Assembly: GCF_003953935.1 (NCBI RefSeq)
Contig: NZ_RXLQ01000004.1
Coordinates: 186,001 to 250,000 of the forward strand
Direction of reading: 5' to 3'
Source of the DNA: Massilia atriviolacea
GTDB taxonomy: Bacteria > Pseudomonadota > Gammaproteobacteria > Burkholderiales > Burkholderiaceae_D
Length of the DNA stretch: 64,000 bases
The notes under the pieces were generated by a model, which worked only from the letters and a program-made list of their open reading frames with translations, had not been told where the DNA came from and did not search any database. Shown here in pieces: positions 56,830-64,000 of this stretch. The position numbers and the translations under genes are program-made. How positions within the stretch are numbered: position 1 is the stretch's first letter; each line of letters starts with the position of its first letter.

Positions 56830-57812
56830 GCGCGCAAGCGGGCTACGTCCCGGCCCTCGACGGCTGGCGCGGCATGGCCATCGGCCTGCTGCTGGTCGGG
56901 CACTTCATGCCGCTGCCCGGGATCAATATGGGGCGGATCGGCGTCAGCCTGTTTTTCGTGCTCTCGGGAATGCTGATGGCGCGCTTGCTGTTTATCGACA
57001 ACGTGGAGATCGGCCATTTTTACAGGCGCCGCATTGCGCGGATTATTCCCGCGCACCTGGTGTTTATTCTCCTGACCTCGATTGCCTGGCTGCTTCTCGG
57101 ATTGCCGATAAGCTTGTCAGAGATATTACCACCGTTGTTTTTCTTTAATAATTACGTATTCAGCAGCGCGCTCCAATTCGGCCATATCTGGTCCTTGTCG
57201 GTCGAGGAGCACAGTTATATCGCGCTGTCGCTGGTGGCCATGGCGGCGCGCGCCTGGCGCCGCACCCCGCTGCTCATCCTGCCGGTATTGGCGCTGCTGT
57301 GCGCCGCCGCGATTATCGGGTACCAGCGCGCTTATCCGCCCGGCCAGCAATTGTACGGGCTGATGCTGCATACCGAAACGGCGGCCTATGGAATTGTGCT
57401 GTCGGCATTGTTTTGCGTACTGTTTCACCGGCGCGGCCTGCCGCGCACGCATGGCGCCGTCGTTCCGCTGCTACTGGCCGGCGGCATCTGCCTGCACTGG
57501 TGGTCGGTGCCGCCCGCCATCGCCCAGGTGGTGGGCGTGGGCGCCTTCGCGCTGGCGGTCAACCTGTTGCCGCGCGCCGCCGCGCCCGTGCAGGCCCTGT
57601 TCGCGCTGCGCCCGCTGCGCCAGCTGGGCTTGTGGTCGTTTTCGCTGTACCTGTGGCAGCAGCCCTTGTATGCGGGATGCCTGAAACACGGCTTGCCCCT
57701 GCCGCTGGCCCTGGCCGGCGCGGCGGCGTTCGGCCTGGCCTCGTACTACCTGGTCGAAGGGCCGGCGCGCCGCTTCCTCAATGCGCGCTGGGCGCCGCCG
57801 CGCGCCGCTTGA
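56826..57812 (+). CDS. Acyltransferase 3 family membrane O-acyltransferase
   Basis: A protein of 328 residues with about ten helices. It starts VPALDGWRGMAIGLLLVGHF, giving the conserved Arg and His of the acyltransferase-3 family, followed by RIGVSLFFVLSGMLMARLL, FYRRRIARIIPAHL and FGHIWSLSVEEHSYI. It probably acetylates or otherwise acylates sugars of the repeat unit. Codon use dips to AT-rich around 57050-57190. It is the last gene of the operon; 348 bases of non-coding DNA follow and I see no clear terminator. Confidence 0.9.
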   Translation: MSAQAGYVPALDGWRGMAIGLLLVGHFMPLPGINMGRIGVSLFFVLSGMLMARLLFIDNVEIGHFYRRRIARIIPAHLVFILLTSIAWLLLGLPISLSEILPPLFFFNNYVFSSALQFGHIWSLSVEEHSYIALSLVAMAARAWRRTPLLILPVLALLCAAAIIGYQRAYPPGQQLYGLMLHTETAAYGIVLSALFCVLFHRRGLPRTHGAVVPLLLAGGICLHWWSVPPAIAQVVGVGAFALAVNLLPRAAAPVQALFALRPLRQLGLWSFSLYLWQQPLYAGCLKHGLPLPLALAGAAAFGLASYYLVEGPARRFLNARWAPPRAA

Positions 57813-58160
57813 CCATGCCCGCGCTGTTAATTCGCCGCGCCGTCGGTTAATATACCCACGCTGCTTAAGATAATGCCATCAGGCTATCTGATTATTCGCA
57901 GGGTAATATTGAGCAGACTTTCATTGTTATTCCTATTCGGCAATTAAATAATCATTGCCATTCAATCATCCCGCGAAAATTTAATGCGAATTATCTGGAT
58001 TTGTTTGTGAACGGTCATTTCGTGCGCGGCAAATATGCGGTTAGAATGCTGTTTCCATGCCGCAACAAAAGATATCCTCTCCTCGCTATTGGGGCTGTTG
58101 AATGAACGAGCGACGCCGCGTTAATAGCACTCTTTTCATTGTTATTACGAAGAAACCATT
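57813..58160. other. AT-rich intergenic region before the large lipoprotein gene
   Basis: About 350 bases with far lower GC than any neighbouring gene (for example TTAAATAATCATTGCC and GCGAAAATTTAATGCG). No reading frame, RNA or strong hairpin stands out. It should hold the promoter of the gene at 58161 and the end of the polysaccharide operon. Weak -10-like sequences are present, but none has a matching -35. Confidence 0.5.
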
Positions 58161-61100
58161 ATGACCGATTTGCAACGCCGTATTTTCCTCCGCCGCTCCA
58201 CCATGCTGATCGCTTCCGGCGCGCTGACCGCCTGCGGCGGCGGCGGTGGCGGCGGCAATGGCGCAGCGGCCGCGCCCACCTCGACCGCCGCTTCCGGCGT
58301 GCAGACGCCCACCGCCGGTCCGTTCGACCCGGGCACGCCGCCGGTCGTACCGCAGCCGGGCGCGCCGATCGCGAATGCCTCGTTCAGCGTCGTCAGCACC
58401 ACCGGCCAGGCTTCGGTGCCGTTCTGCCTGGGCTTTGCCTTCCGCCGCGGCGACGTGCCCTCGGTGCGCACGCTCGGTTCGGACAAGGGCGCCTTGCAGG
58501 TCAACGTCAAGAACCTGTGGCCGGACGGTTCGATCAAGTTCGCGCTGCTGTCCGGCCAGGCCAGCCTGCCCAGCGCCGCCGGCACCACCGTCAACCTGGG
58601 CGTGATCGCCACGCCGGCGGCCGAGACCCCGATCGACACCGCGCGCCTGCGCAACAGCGGCGCCATCGCCGAAGTCGGCTGCGGCGCTTTCGGCACGGTC
58701 AGCTGGCAGGGCGCCGACTGGGACAACCCGTTCAAGGTCTGGGTCAGCGGTCCGCAGATGTCGTCCTGGATCTACCGCAAGCCGGTCGGCAGCGACCCGC
58801 ACCTGGTGGCCTGGCTGGAAGTGCGCCTGTGGGCCAGCGGCGCGCTCGAAGTGCTGCCGTGGATCGAGAACGGCTACCTGCGCGTGGCCGCGCCGAGCAA
58901 CAAGGCGGCCACGTATACGTTTTCGCTCAATGGCAGCCTGCGCATGTCGGCCGCCATCGACCTCAAACACCACCAGCGCACCCCGCTGATCAGCGGCACC
59001 GCCCTGTCGTACTGGGGCGGCGCCGATCCCGGCGTGGTGCCGCGCCAGAATCCGGCCTACCTGCAGGCGACCGAACTGGTGCCCTCGTACCAGGCGCGCC
59101 TGGCCGCCGATGCGGCCGCGGTGAAGGCCCTGGCGGCCAGCTACACGCCGCTCCAGGCCGGCAATTTCACCTACGACGGCGACAGCATGGCCTCGTCGGG
59201 CTACCAGGATCCGATCGGCCTGCTGCCGCAGCACGACGTGCTGTTCCTGGTGGCCGACACCCCGGCCACCTTCGCCGGCGTGGTGCGCAACGGCTTTTCG
59301 GCCGGCCGCTACGGCCTGCACTACCGCGACGAGAGCACCAACCGCCCGCTGCGCTTTTCCAGCTATCCGACCCTGAACATCCGCAACGGCCATGGCTTCA
59401 AGGATGCCGGCGGCTCCACCAACGGCCAGTACACCCCGGTGGCCACCGGCGGCAATCCGCCCGGCTGGGACGTGGCGCACAGCCCCTCGGTCGGTTTCGC
59501 GGCCTACCTGGTCACCGGCCGTTTCTACTTCATGGAGCAGGTGCAGTTCGCCGCCACCGCGAATTACCTCGGCAATGGCGACAACGCCGCGCTGCGCACC
59601 GGCAGCAAGGGGCTGGTGCAGACCGCGGTCGGCGCATGGCAGACGCGCAGCTGCGCGTGGGACTGGCGCACCCGCGTACAGGCCCTGTGCGTCACGCCCG
59701 ACGACGACAGCGCCCTGCGCGCCGAATTCATCGCCTCGGTGGAAGCGAATATCGAGCATTTCCACGGCCGTTACGTGGCCCGTCCGAACAATCCGTTCGG
59801 CTGGATCAAGCCGGGCGAAGGCTACGACGGCACCATCCGCGTGGCCTCGCCCTGGCAGCAGGACTTCGTCACCGCCGCCTTCGGCTATTCGCTCTCGCTG
59901 GGCTTGCCCATTTCCGCAGCCGCCAGCACCAAGCTGGGCGCCTTCTTCGCCTGGAAGGCGCGCAGCGCGGTGGGACGGCTCGGCACCAAGGACGGATTCT
60001 GGTACGTCAACGCGGTGCCGTACACGATGGTCATCTCGCCCGATGCCAAGCCCGATTACGATAACGGCACCGGTCCCTGGTACAGCTCCGAGGCCGAGGT
60101 GTATCGCGCCACCTATGCCACGCCGCCGGCCTGGCTGGGCAAGGTCGAGGGCACCCTGGCGGCCGAATACATGCCGGGCGAACGCGCCATGTGGGGCAAC
60201 CTGGTGCCGGCCATCGCCTATGCGGTGCGCCACGGCGTGCCGGGCGCGCGCGAGGCGTACGAGCGCATGACGCGCGCCAGCAACTGGGGCGCCTTGCGCG
60301 CCGCCTTCGACGTCAAGCCGGTGTGGGGCGTGAAACCGGCGTTCTATACCGCGATCCAGCCGCTGCCGGTGCCCACCACGCCGCAGGAAGGCGATCCGTC
60401 CTGGTTCGCCGGCAAGGCGCTCGGCGAATGGATCGAGATCGCCGGCACCGCCGGCGCGGGCGGTTCGGCGGTGCATGCGTACAGCGGCATCGCCTTCAAC
60501 GAGCGCACCAACGAGATCCTGATCGCGGCCGCCGGCGGCCACCTCGATTCGGCCGACAACCGCGTGGTGTCGCTGCGCCTGACCGACAATGCGCCGGTAT
60601 GGCAGCTGCGCCACAGCCAGACCGTGACCACCGCGATCGACCTGGCGCACTACGTCGACGGCAAGCCGACCTCGCGCCACCTGTACAGCACCATGCATTA
60701 CGTGCCGCAGCTGAACCGGGTGATGACCTTCGGCGTGCGCGCCGCCTACGGCAACGCGCATTCCTTCCACAAGGTCGACGGCTTCGACCTGGAGACCAAC
60801 ACCTGGGACCCGGCCGGCACCTGGCCCGACATTCCGGTCGGCCACCTGGGCGCGGTCGGCATCCGCGCCACGGGCGACGTCTGGAGCACCGGACTGGCGC
60901 GTTTTTCGGCCAGCACCCGCAGCTGGAGCCAGCCGATCACGCAGCGCACCAACGACAGCGTGCGCTGGCCGATCGCGCACGACTCGCTGCGCAACCAGCT
61001 GTTTTCGCTGAACTGGGCGGACGGCATGGGTTACGGGGCGCTGGGGGTCTTCGCTTCGCGCGTGCCGCTCGACGGCGCGGCGCAGATCTCGGTGTCGTTC

Positions 61101-61412
61101 AATCCGAGTGAAGCGCTGGAGCGCTTCAAGGCCGACAAGCCGACCTACGCCGGCATGGACTACGATCCGGCCAACGACCGCTTCCTGTTCTACTGCGGCC
61201 AGGACGGCGGCGCGGGGCGCATCTACGTGATCAAGCCGAACGGGGGCAATACCTGGGACATGAGCATGTTCGAGGTGGCCGGCAGCACCATGCCGCCCGC
61301 GACCTCGTCGGCCGGGGTGCATAACCGCTTCCGCTACGTGCCGGCGCTGCGCGGTTTCATGCTGATGCCGAACGGGAAGTCGAACATCTTCTTCATCCGT
61401 ACTTCGGCATAG
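58161..61412 (+). CDS. Large Tat-type lipoprotein with rhamnogalacturonan-lyase-like N-domain and beta-propeller-like C-terminus
   Basis: A protein of 1083 residues. The signal QRRIFLRRSTMLIASG ends in lipobox LTAC (C25), followed by a Gly-rich and Thr/Pro-rich linker to about 70. Residues about 75-330 resemble the RIFT-barrel domain of PcRGLX/YetA-like polysaccharide enzymes, with VPFCLGFAFRRGDVP and LWPDGSIKFALLSG. The middle (about 340-720) has Trp/Tyr-rich helical stretches, as in alpha/alpha-barrel glycan enzymes. The C-terminal 350 residues have repeated strand patterns (AFNERTNEILIAAAGGH, YVPQLNRVMTFGVRAAYG, MDYDPANDRFLFYCGQDGG) like a beta-propeller. It may cut or bind the polysaccharide made by the operon. 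Annotated mainly from motif resemblance. Confidence 0.7.
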   Translation: MTDLQRRIFLRRSTMLIASGALTACGGGGGGGNGAAAAPTSTAASGVQTPTAGPFDPGTPPVVPQPGAPIANASFSVVSTTGQASVPFCLGFAFRRGDVPSVRTLGSDKGALQVNVKNLWPDGSIKFALLSGQASLPSAAGTTVNLGVIATPAAETPIDTARLRNSGAIAEVGCGAFGTVSWQGADWDNPFKVWVSGPQMSSWIYRKPVGSDPHLVAWLEVRLWASGALEVLPWIENGYLRVAAPSNKAATYTFSLNGSLRMSAAIDLKHHQRTPLISGTALSYWGGADPGVVPRQNPAYLQATELVPSYQARLAADAAAVKALAASYTPLQAGNFTYDGDSMASSGYQDPIGLLPQHDVLFLVADTPATFAGVVRNGFSAGRYGLHYRDESTNRPLRFSSYPTLNIRNGHGFKDAGGSTNGQYTPVATGGNPPGWDVAHSPSVGFAAYLVTGRFYFMEQVQFAATANYLGNGDNAALRTGSKGLVQTAVGAWQTRSCAWDWRTRVQALCVTPDDDSALRAEFIASVEANIEHFHGRYVARPNNPFGWIKPGEGYDGTIRVASPWQQDFVTAAFGYSLSLGLPISAAASTKLGAFFAWKARSAVGRLGTKDGFWYVNAVPYTMVISPDAKPDYDNGTGPWYSSEAEVYRATYATPPAWLGKVEGTLAAEYMPGERAMWGNLVPAIAYAVRHGVPGAREAYERMTRASNWGALRAAFDVKPVWGVKPAFYTAIQPLPVPTTPQEGDPSWFAGKALGEWIEIAGTAGAGGSAVHAYSGIAFNERTNEILIAAAGGHLDSADNRVVSLRLTDNAPVWQLRHSQTVTTAIDLAHYVDGKPTSRHLYSTMHYVPQLNRVMTFGVRAAYGNAHSFHKVDGFDLETNTWDPAGTWPDIPVGHLGAVGIRATGDVWSTGLARFSASTRSWSQPITQRTNDSVRWPIAHDSLRNQLFSLNWADGMGYGALGVFASRVPLDGAAQISVSFNPSEALERFKADKPTYAGMDYDPANDRFLFYCGQDGGAGRIYVIKPNGGNTWDMSMFEVAGSTMPPATSSAGVHNRFRYVPALRGFMLMPNGKSNIFFIRTSA

Positions 61413-61419
61413 GCGCGGC

Positions 61420-63537
61420 CTATTTCAGCTGGTCGGCCACGCCGCGCGCGGCGCGGCCGGCCGCTTCGCGCGCCAGTCCGGTCAGGCCGCGCAGCGCTTT
61501 GGGGTTGTACGCCACCAGGCCCCAGCGCTCGCGCCGGTGGCTCATCCAGGTCGCCTTGTACGGGTCGTCGCCGATCAGGTAATCGATCTCGCTGACCTTG
61601 TCCTTGTCGAGCGCATGCTCCATCAGCATGGCCGTGACCAGGGTCCCCGGCGAGTAGTTCTTGAAGCGCTCGTCGTAGGCCAGCTTGTAGATCTCGGCCC
61701 GTCCGTGCGCGACGATCCACAACTGCGCCGCCACCGCCTCGCCGTTCAGCCACGCCACGCCCAGGCGCAGGAAGCCCTTGGCGGCGTAGGTCTGCATCAG
61801 CGCCGGCATGAACCTGGGGAAGGGCTCCGGCTTCTTCCAGCTGGCCGCGTACACCTTCTCGTAGGCCGCGATCGCCGCCGGCAGTTCCTTCGGGCTGGTG
61901 ACCATGGCCAGGGTGCCGCCGTCGGCGGCGAACTTCTTGCCCATGCGGCGCAGGGTGTTCTGCAGCTGCCCGCTGCGCGCCTTCAGGTAGCTGGCCCAGT
62001 CGAAATCGACCGGCTGGTACCAGTTCCCGAACGAGAAATACTCGAACGCGATCCAGCCCTTGATCCGCATCGCGCTCAGCAAGGTCTGGTAGGCGTGCGA
62101 GTCCGGGTCCATCGGCGTCAGGGTCAGCGAGGCCATGCCGGGGAATTCCTGTTGAATCGCCGTCAGCACCGCCACCATGTCGCGCGATTTGAGGCCCGCA
62201 TCGAGCACCGGTTCGTACAGGCTGGTGTAGAAGTTCGACAGCGAAGCGAGCTGCCACGCGCCGCGCACTTTCTCGGCGCGCAGCGGCAGCACCGCCAGCG
62301 GATGGTCGCCGTTGCGCAGCACGTAGAAACGCAGGCCCGGATTGTCCGGGTACACCGTCTCGACCAGGTTGCGGTACCACGCCAGGCCGCAGCCGACGTT
62401 GTGCTTTTCGGCCTTGGTCATGAAGGCCTGCACGTCCGCCGGCAGCTCGTCCGGGTGGTGGAACACGTCCACCGCCAGGGCGTCGGGGGTCCTGGGATTG
62501 CTGCGCCAGGCGTGCAGCGTTAACGTCAGCGCTTCCGTCACGTCCCACCGGTACAGCGTGCGGTGGCGGATCCAGCGCTGGCCGGTGGCCCACTCGAGCT
62601 GGTTGTGGTCGGCGTCGGTGTAGAACTCGATGACGCCGCCCGGTTGGTCCGCAAACGCGTGCTCGATCACGCTGCGCAGCAGCAGGCGGCCCGGCGAAAA
62701 GTCCGACAGGGTCTCGTCGTAGCAGGTCTTGAGCATCACGTACATGCCGTTCTGGCGCAGGATCAGGCGCGAGGCGGCCAGCCTGTCGTCGAACCACAGC
62801 TCGCAGACCAGGGCATGTCCCTCCCTGGCGGCGCGCCGCAGCAGGTCGCGGTAGAACTGGTGCTGGGCCGGCGACGAGCCGACCGAGGTGCCGCTGCGGC
62901 CCTTCCAGCCGGCGCCTTCGAGTGCGGCGTAGCGATCCACCGCGGCGTCCATGTCGTCGACGTCGACCAGGCGCGCCTGGTGCTTGACCACGCCGCTTTC
63001 GGCCAGGCGTTTCTGGTAGCGCTTGATATTGCTTTGCAGGCGAGGGCGCGCGGCCCAGTACTGTTCCAGGGTGCCGGCCAGGGAAATCTGCATCGTCAGC
63101 GCGTGATTGAGCAAATGCCCGCGCGGCGCGGCGCCCGACAGCACGCCGCCGACGTGCGGATCGTTGCACATCAGGTCGAGCTGGATCGCCATGCCGGGCA
63201 GGCTGGCCAGCAGCAAGGGCAGCAGCGTGGCATCGGCCACCAGGGTGGGGGCGATCTGCGCCTGCGACGGCAAAAAGCTGGTCCACACCAGCGGATTGCG
63301 CCGCCGCAGCACGCACATGGCCTCGATCGCGCCGTCGCGCCGGTACACGCACAGGCGTTCCTGGCCGTTGCCGAAGTGCTGCAGCAGGTCCTCGATGAAC
63401 ACCGTGGTAAGCAGCGGATGGTCGCCGAAACGGCGCGTGTTCAGCTCATCCCACACGGGGCCGTAGGCGCCCAGGGAGCGCCGCAGCGCCATGGTGGTCC
63501 AGCCATCCGGGCCGCGCAAATCGTCCGCACTCCTCAT
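61420..63537 (-). CDS. Protein with tandem GNAT/BioF2-like acyltransferase domains
   Basis: A protein of 705 residues from MRSADDLRG at 63537; reading further upstream in this frame overlaps another gene. Two Acetyltransf_6 (BioF2-like) modules are joined. The first (about 10-330) has RLQSNIKRYQKRLAESGV, then GMYVMLKTCYDETLSDFSPG and EFYTDADHNQLEWATGQRW. The second (about 355-690) has GQLQNTLRRMGKKFAADGG, then AEIYKLAYDERFKNYSPGTL and DYLIGDDPYKATWMSHRRER. Each repeats the Asp-Glu-x-Phe-x-x-Tyr/Phe-SPG pattern of this family. It shares a four-base overlap with the DegT-type gene upstream. It probably acylates an amino sugar. Confidence 0.87.
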   Translation of the reverse strand: MRSADDLRGPDGWTTMALRRSLGAYGPVWDELNTRRFGDHPLLTTVFIEDLLQHFGNGQERLCVYRRDGAIEAMCVLRRRNPLVWTSFLPSQAQIAPTLVADATLLPLLLASLPGMAIQLDLMCNDPHVGGVLSGAAPRGHLLNHALTMQISLAGTLEQYWAARPRLQSNIKRYQKRLAESGVVKHQARLVDVDDMDAAVDRYAALEGAGWKGRSGTSVGSSPAQHQFYRDLLRRAAREGHALVCELWFDDRLAASRLILRQNGMYVMLKTCYDETLSDFSPGRLLLRSVIEHAFADQPGGVIEFYTDADHNQLEWATGQRWIRHRTLYRWDVTEALTLTLHAWRSNPRTPDALAVDVFHHPDELPADVQAFMTKAEKHNVGCGLAWYRNLVETVYPDNPGLRFYVLRNGDHPLAVLPLRAEKVRGAWQLASLSNFYTSLYEPVLDAGLKSRDMVAVLTAIQQEFPGMASLTLTPMDPDSHAYQTLLSAMRIKGWIAFEYFSFGNWYQPVDFDWASYLKARSGQLQNTLRRMGKKFAADGGTLAMVTSPKELPAAIAAYEKVYAASWKKPEPFPRFMPALMQTYAAKGFLRLGVAWLNGEAVAAQLWIVAHGRAEIYKLAYDERFKNYSPGTLVTAMLMEHALDKDKVSEIDYLIGDDPYKATWMSHRRERWGLVAYNPKALRGLTGLAREAAGRAARGVADQLK

Positions 63538-64000
63538 GCCAGCACTTTCGCGACCAGCGCCGTCATCCACGCCATCTGCTGCGCGGACAGGCCCTGGTGG
63601 CAGGGCAGGTGCAGCAGGTGCAGGCGGTAGTTGCGCGCCACCGTGCAGCTCGACACCGCCATGTCGTCCCAGCGGAAGATCGGCATGCCGGCTTGCTTCA
63701 ACTGGTAGAACACCGGGTCCGGTTCGGCGATCGTGATCGGGAACATATACGGCGCGCAGTCGTCCGGCAGGTCGGGCATGAGGGCCTGGCCGCCGCGCGC
63801 GCCCGCTACGGCGTCGAGCCACTGGCGGTAGTGCAGGCGCCGTTGTTCGACCAGCGGCGCGATGCGGGTGTGGCGCATGACCCAGCGCGACAGGGCCAGG
63901 CTGTTCTTGTTTTCCATGGCGCGCTCGTACATGGGCGAGGGCTGGTCGTGGCGCTCGGCGATGTCGTGCCCGCGCAGCGCGGGGTCGCGCGGCACGGCGT
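63534..64000 (-). CDS. DegT/DnrJ/EryC1/StrS-type protein, C-terminal part (partial)
   Basis: The frame stays open to the right edge of the window, so the N-terminus is missing. About 155 C-terminal residues are visible. The end VARNYRLHLLHLPCHQGLSA followed by QQMAWM matches the closing segment of PLP-dependent sugar aminotransferases (normally LPIHQGLS), and PYMFPITIAEPD fits the preceding strand region. The catalytic lysine part lies outside. Such an enzyme makes amino sugars, which the coupled tandem acyltransferase could then acylate. It is possible that only a degenerate homologue is present. Confidence 0.7.
   Translation of the reverse strand, partial: AVPRDPALRGHDIAERHDQPSPMYERAMENKNSLALSRWVMRHTRIAPLVEQRRLHYRQWLDAVAGARGGQALMPDLPDDCAPYMFPITIAEPDPVFYQLKQAGMPIFRWDDMAVSSCTVARNYRLHLLHLPCHQGLSAQQMAWMTALVAKVLA

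Noticed and set aside
58086-61322. Minus-strand reading frame of 1078 codons opposite the large lipoprotein gene
   Set aside because: It is a GC-rich antisense shadow with Arg/Ala/Gly/His-rich composition and no domain, opposite a gene with a clear signal and motifs. The same applies to long antisense frames at 720-2591, 21335-23926 and 25147-27522.

Overview
The window looks like a chromosomal segment of a high-GC betaproteobacterium. The Oxalobacteraceae, and within them the Massilia/Telluria/Duganella group, fit best. The grounds are the exosortase A (XrtA)/PEP-CTERM exopolysaccharide locus, the iron-uptake and TonB receptor style, and the codon use. The genus is an inference; no rRNA or species marker is present.

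Layout. 1-2643: end of an iron-uptake operon (TonB receptor C-terminus, DUF3649, PepSY membrane protein, DUF3325). 2656-4104: S41 (CtpA/Prc) protease on the minus strand. 4181-5299: a dense array of nested direct and inverted repeats. 5442-9772: a TonB receptor and a secreted M13 metallopeptidase. 10054-15812: a c-type cytochrome, tRNA-Arg(CCG), a RES/Xre toxin-antitoxin pair, a CHASE3-GAF-GGDEF diguanylate cyclase, an NAD-dependent epimerase and an HNH endonuclease. 16015-17260: a minus-strand array of ten tRNAs and tRNA-like genes, at least five of non-standard architecture. 17535-21157: a possible small membrane peptide, an XRE regulator, a secreted metzincin-like protease and a VapBC-type pair.

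The right two thirds are built around XrtA/PEP-CTERM. 21284-28726 holds two consecutive copies of a module made of a PrsT-type TPR lipoprotein and a FeeM-like N-acyltransferase, followed by a convergent FAD-linked oxidase. 30409-31356 encodes a PEP-CTERM protein, the expected exosortase substrate, behind a good sigma-54 promoter match. 31514-34491 (minus) is a four-gene HPr-rel-A cassette: a twin-arginine-type exported protein, a PqqD-like chaperone, an HprK-like kinase and a nucleotidyltransferase. 34728-36331 (minus) holds the Wza-type export lipoprotein and a trypsin-like protease.

36790-57812 is a single plus-strand run of 17 tightly packed genes, mostly joined by 4-base stop/start overlaps. 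They are a chain-length regulator, tyrosine autokinase, outer-membrane protein, ExeA-like ATPase, DUF3473 deacetylase, FemAB-like protein, glycosyltransferases, XrtA fused to EpsI, an amidotransferase, a Wzx-like flippase and an O-acyltransferase. Together they should build, decorate and export an exopolysaccharide and process PEP-CTERM proteins that travel with it. 58161-64000 adds a large Tat-type lipoprotein with a carbohydrate-enzyme-like N-terminus, a protein with two GNAT/BioF2 domains, and the C-terminus of a DegT-type protein. I did not see a priming sugar transferase, a Wzy polymerase or the PrsK/PrsR regulators in the window.
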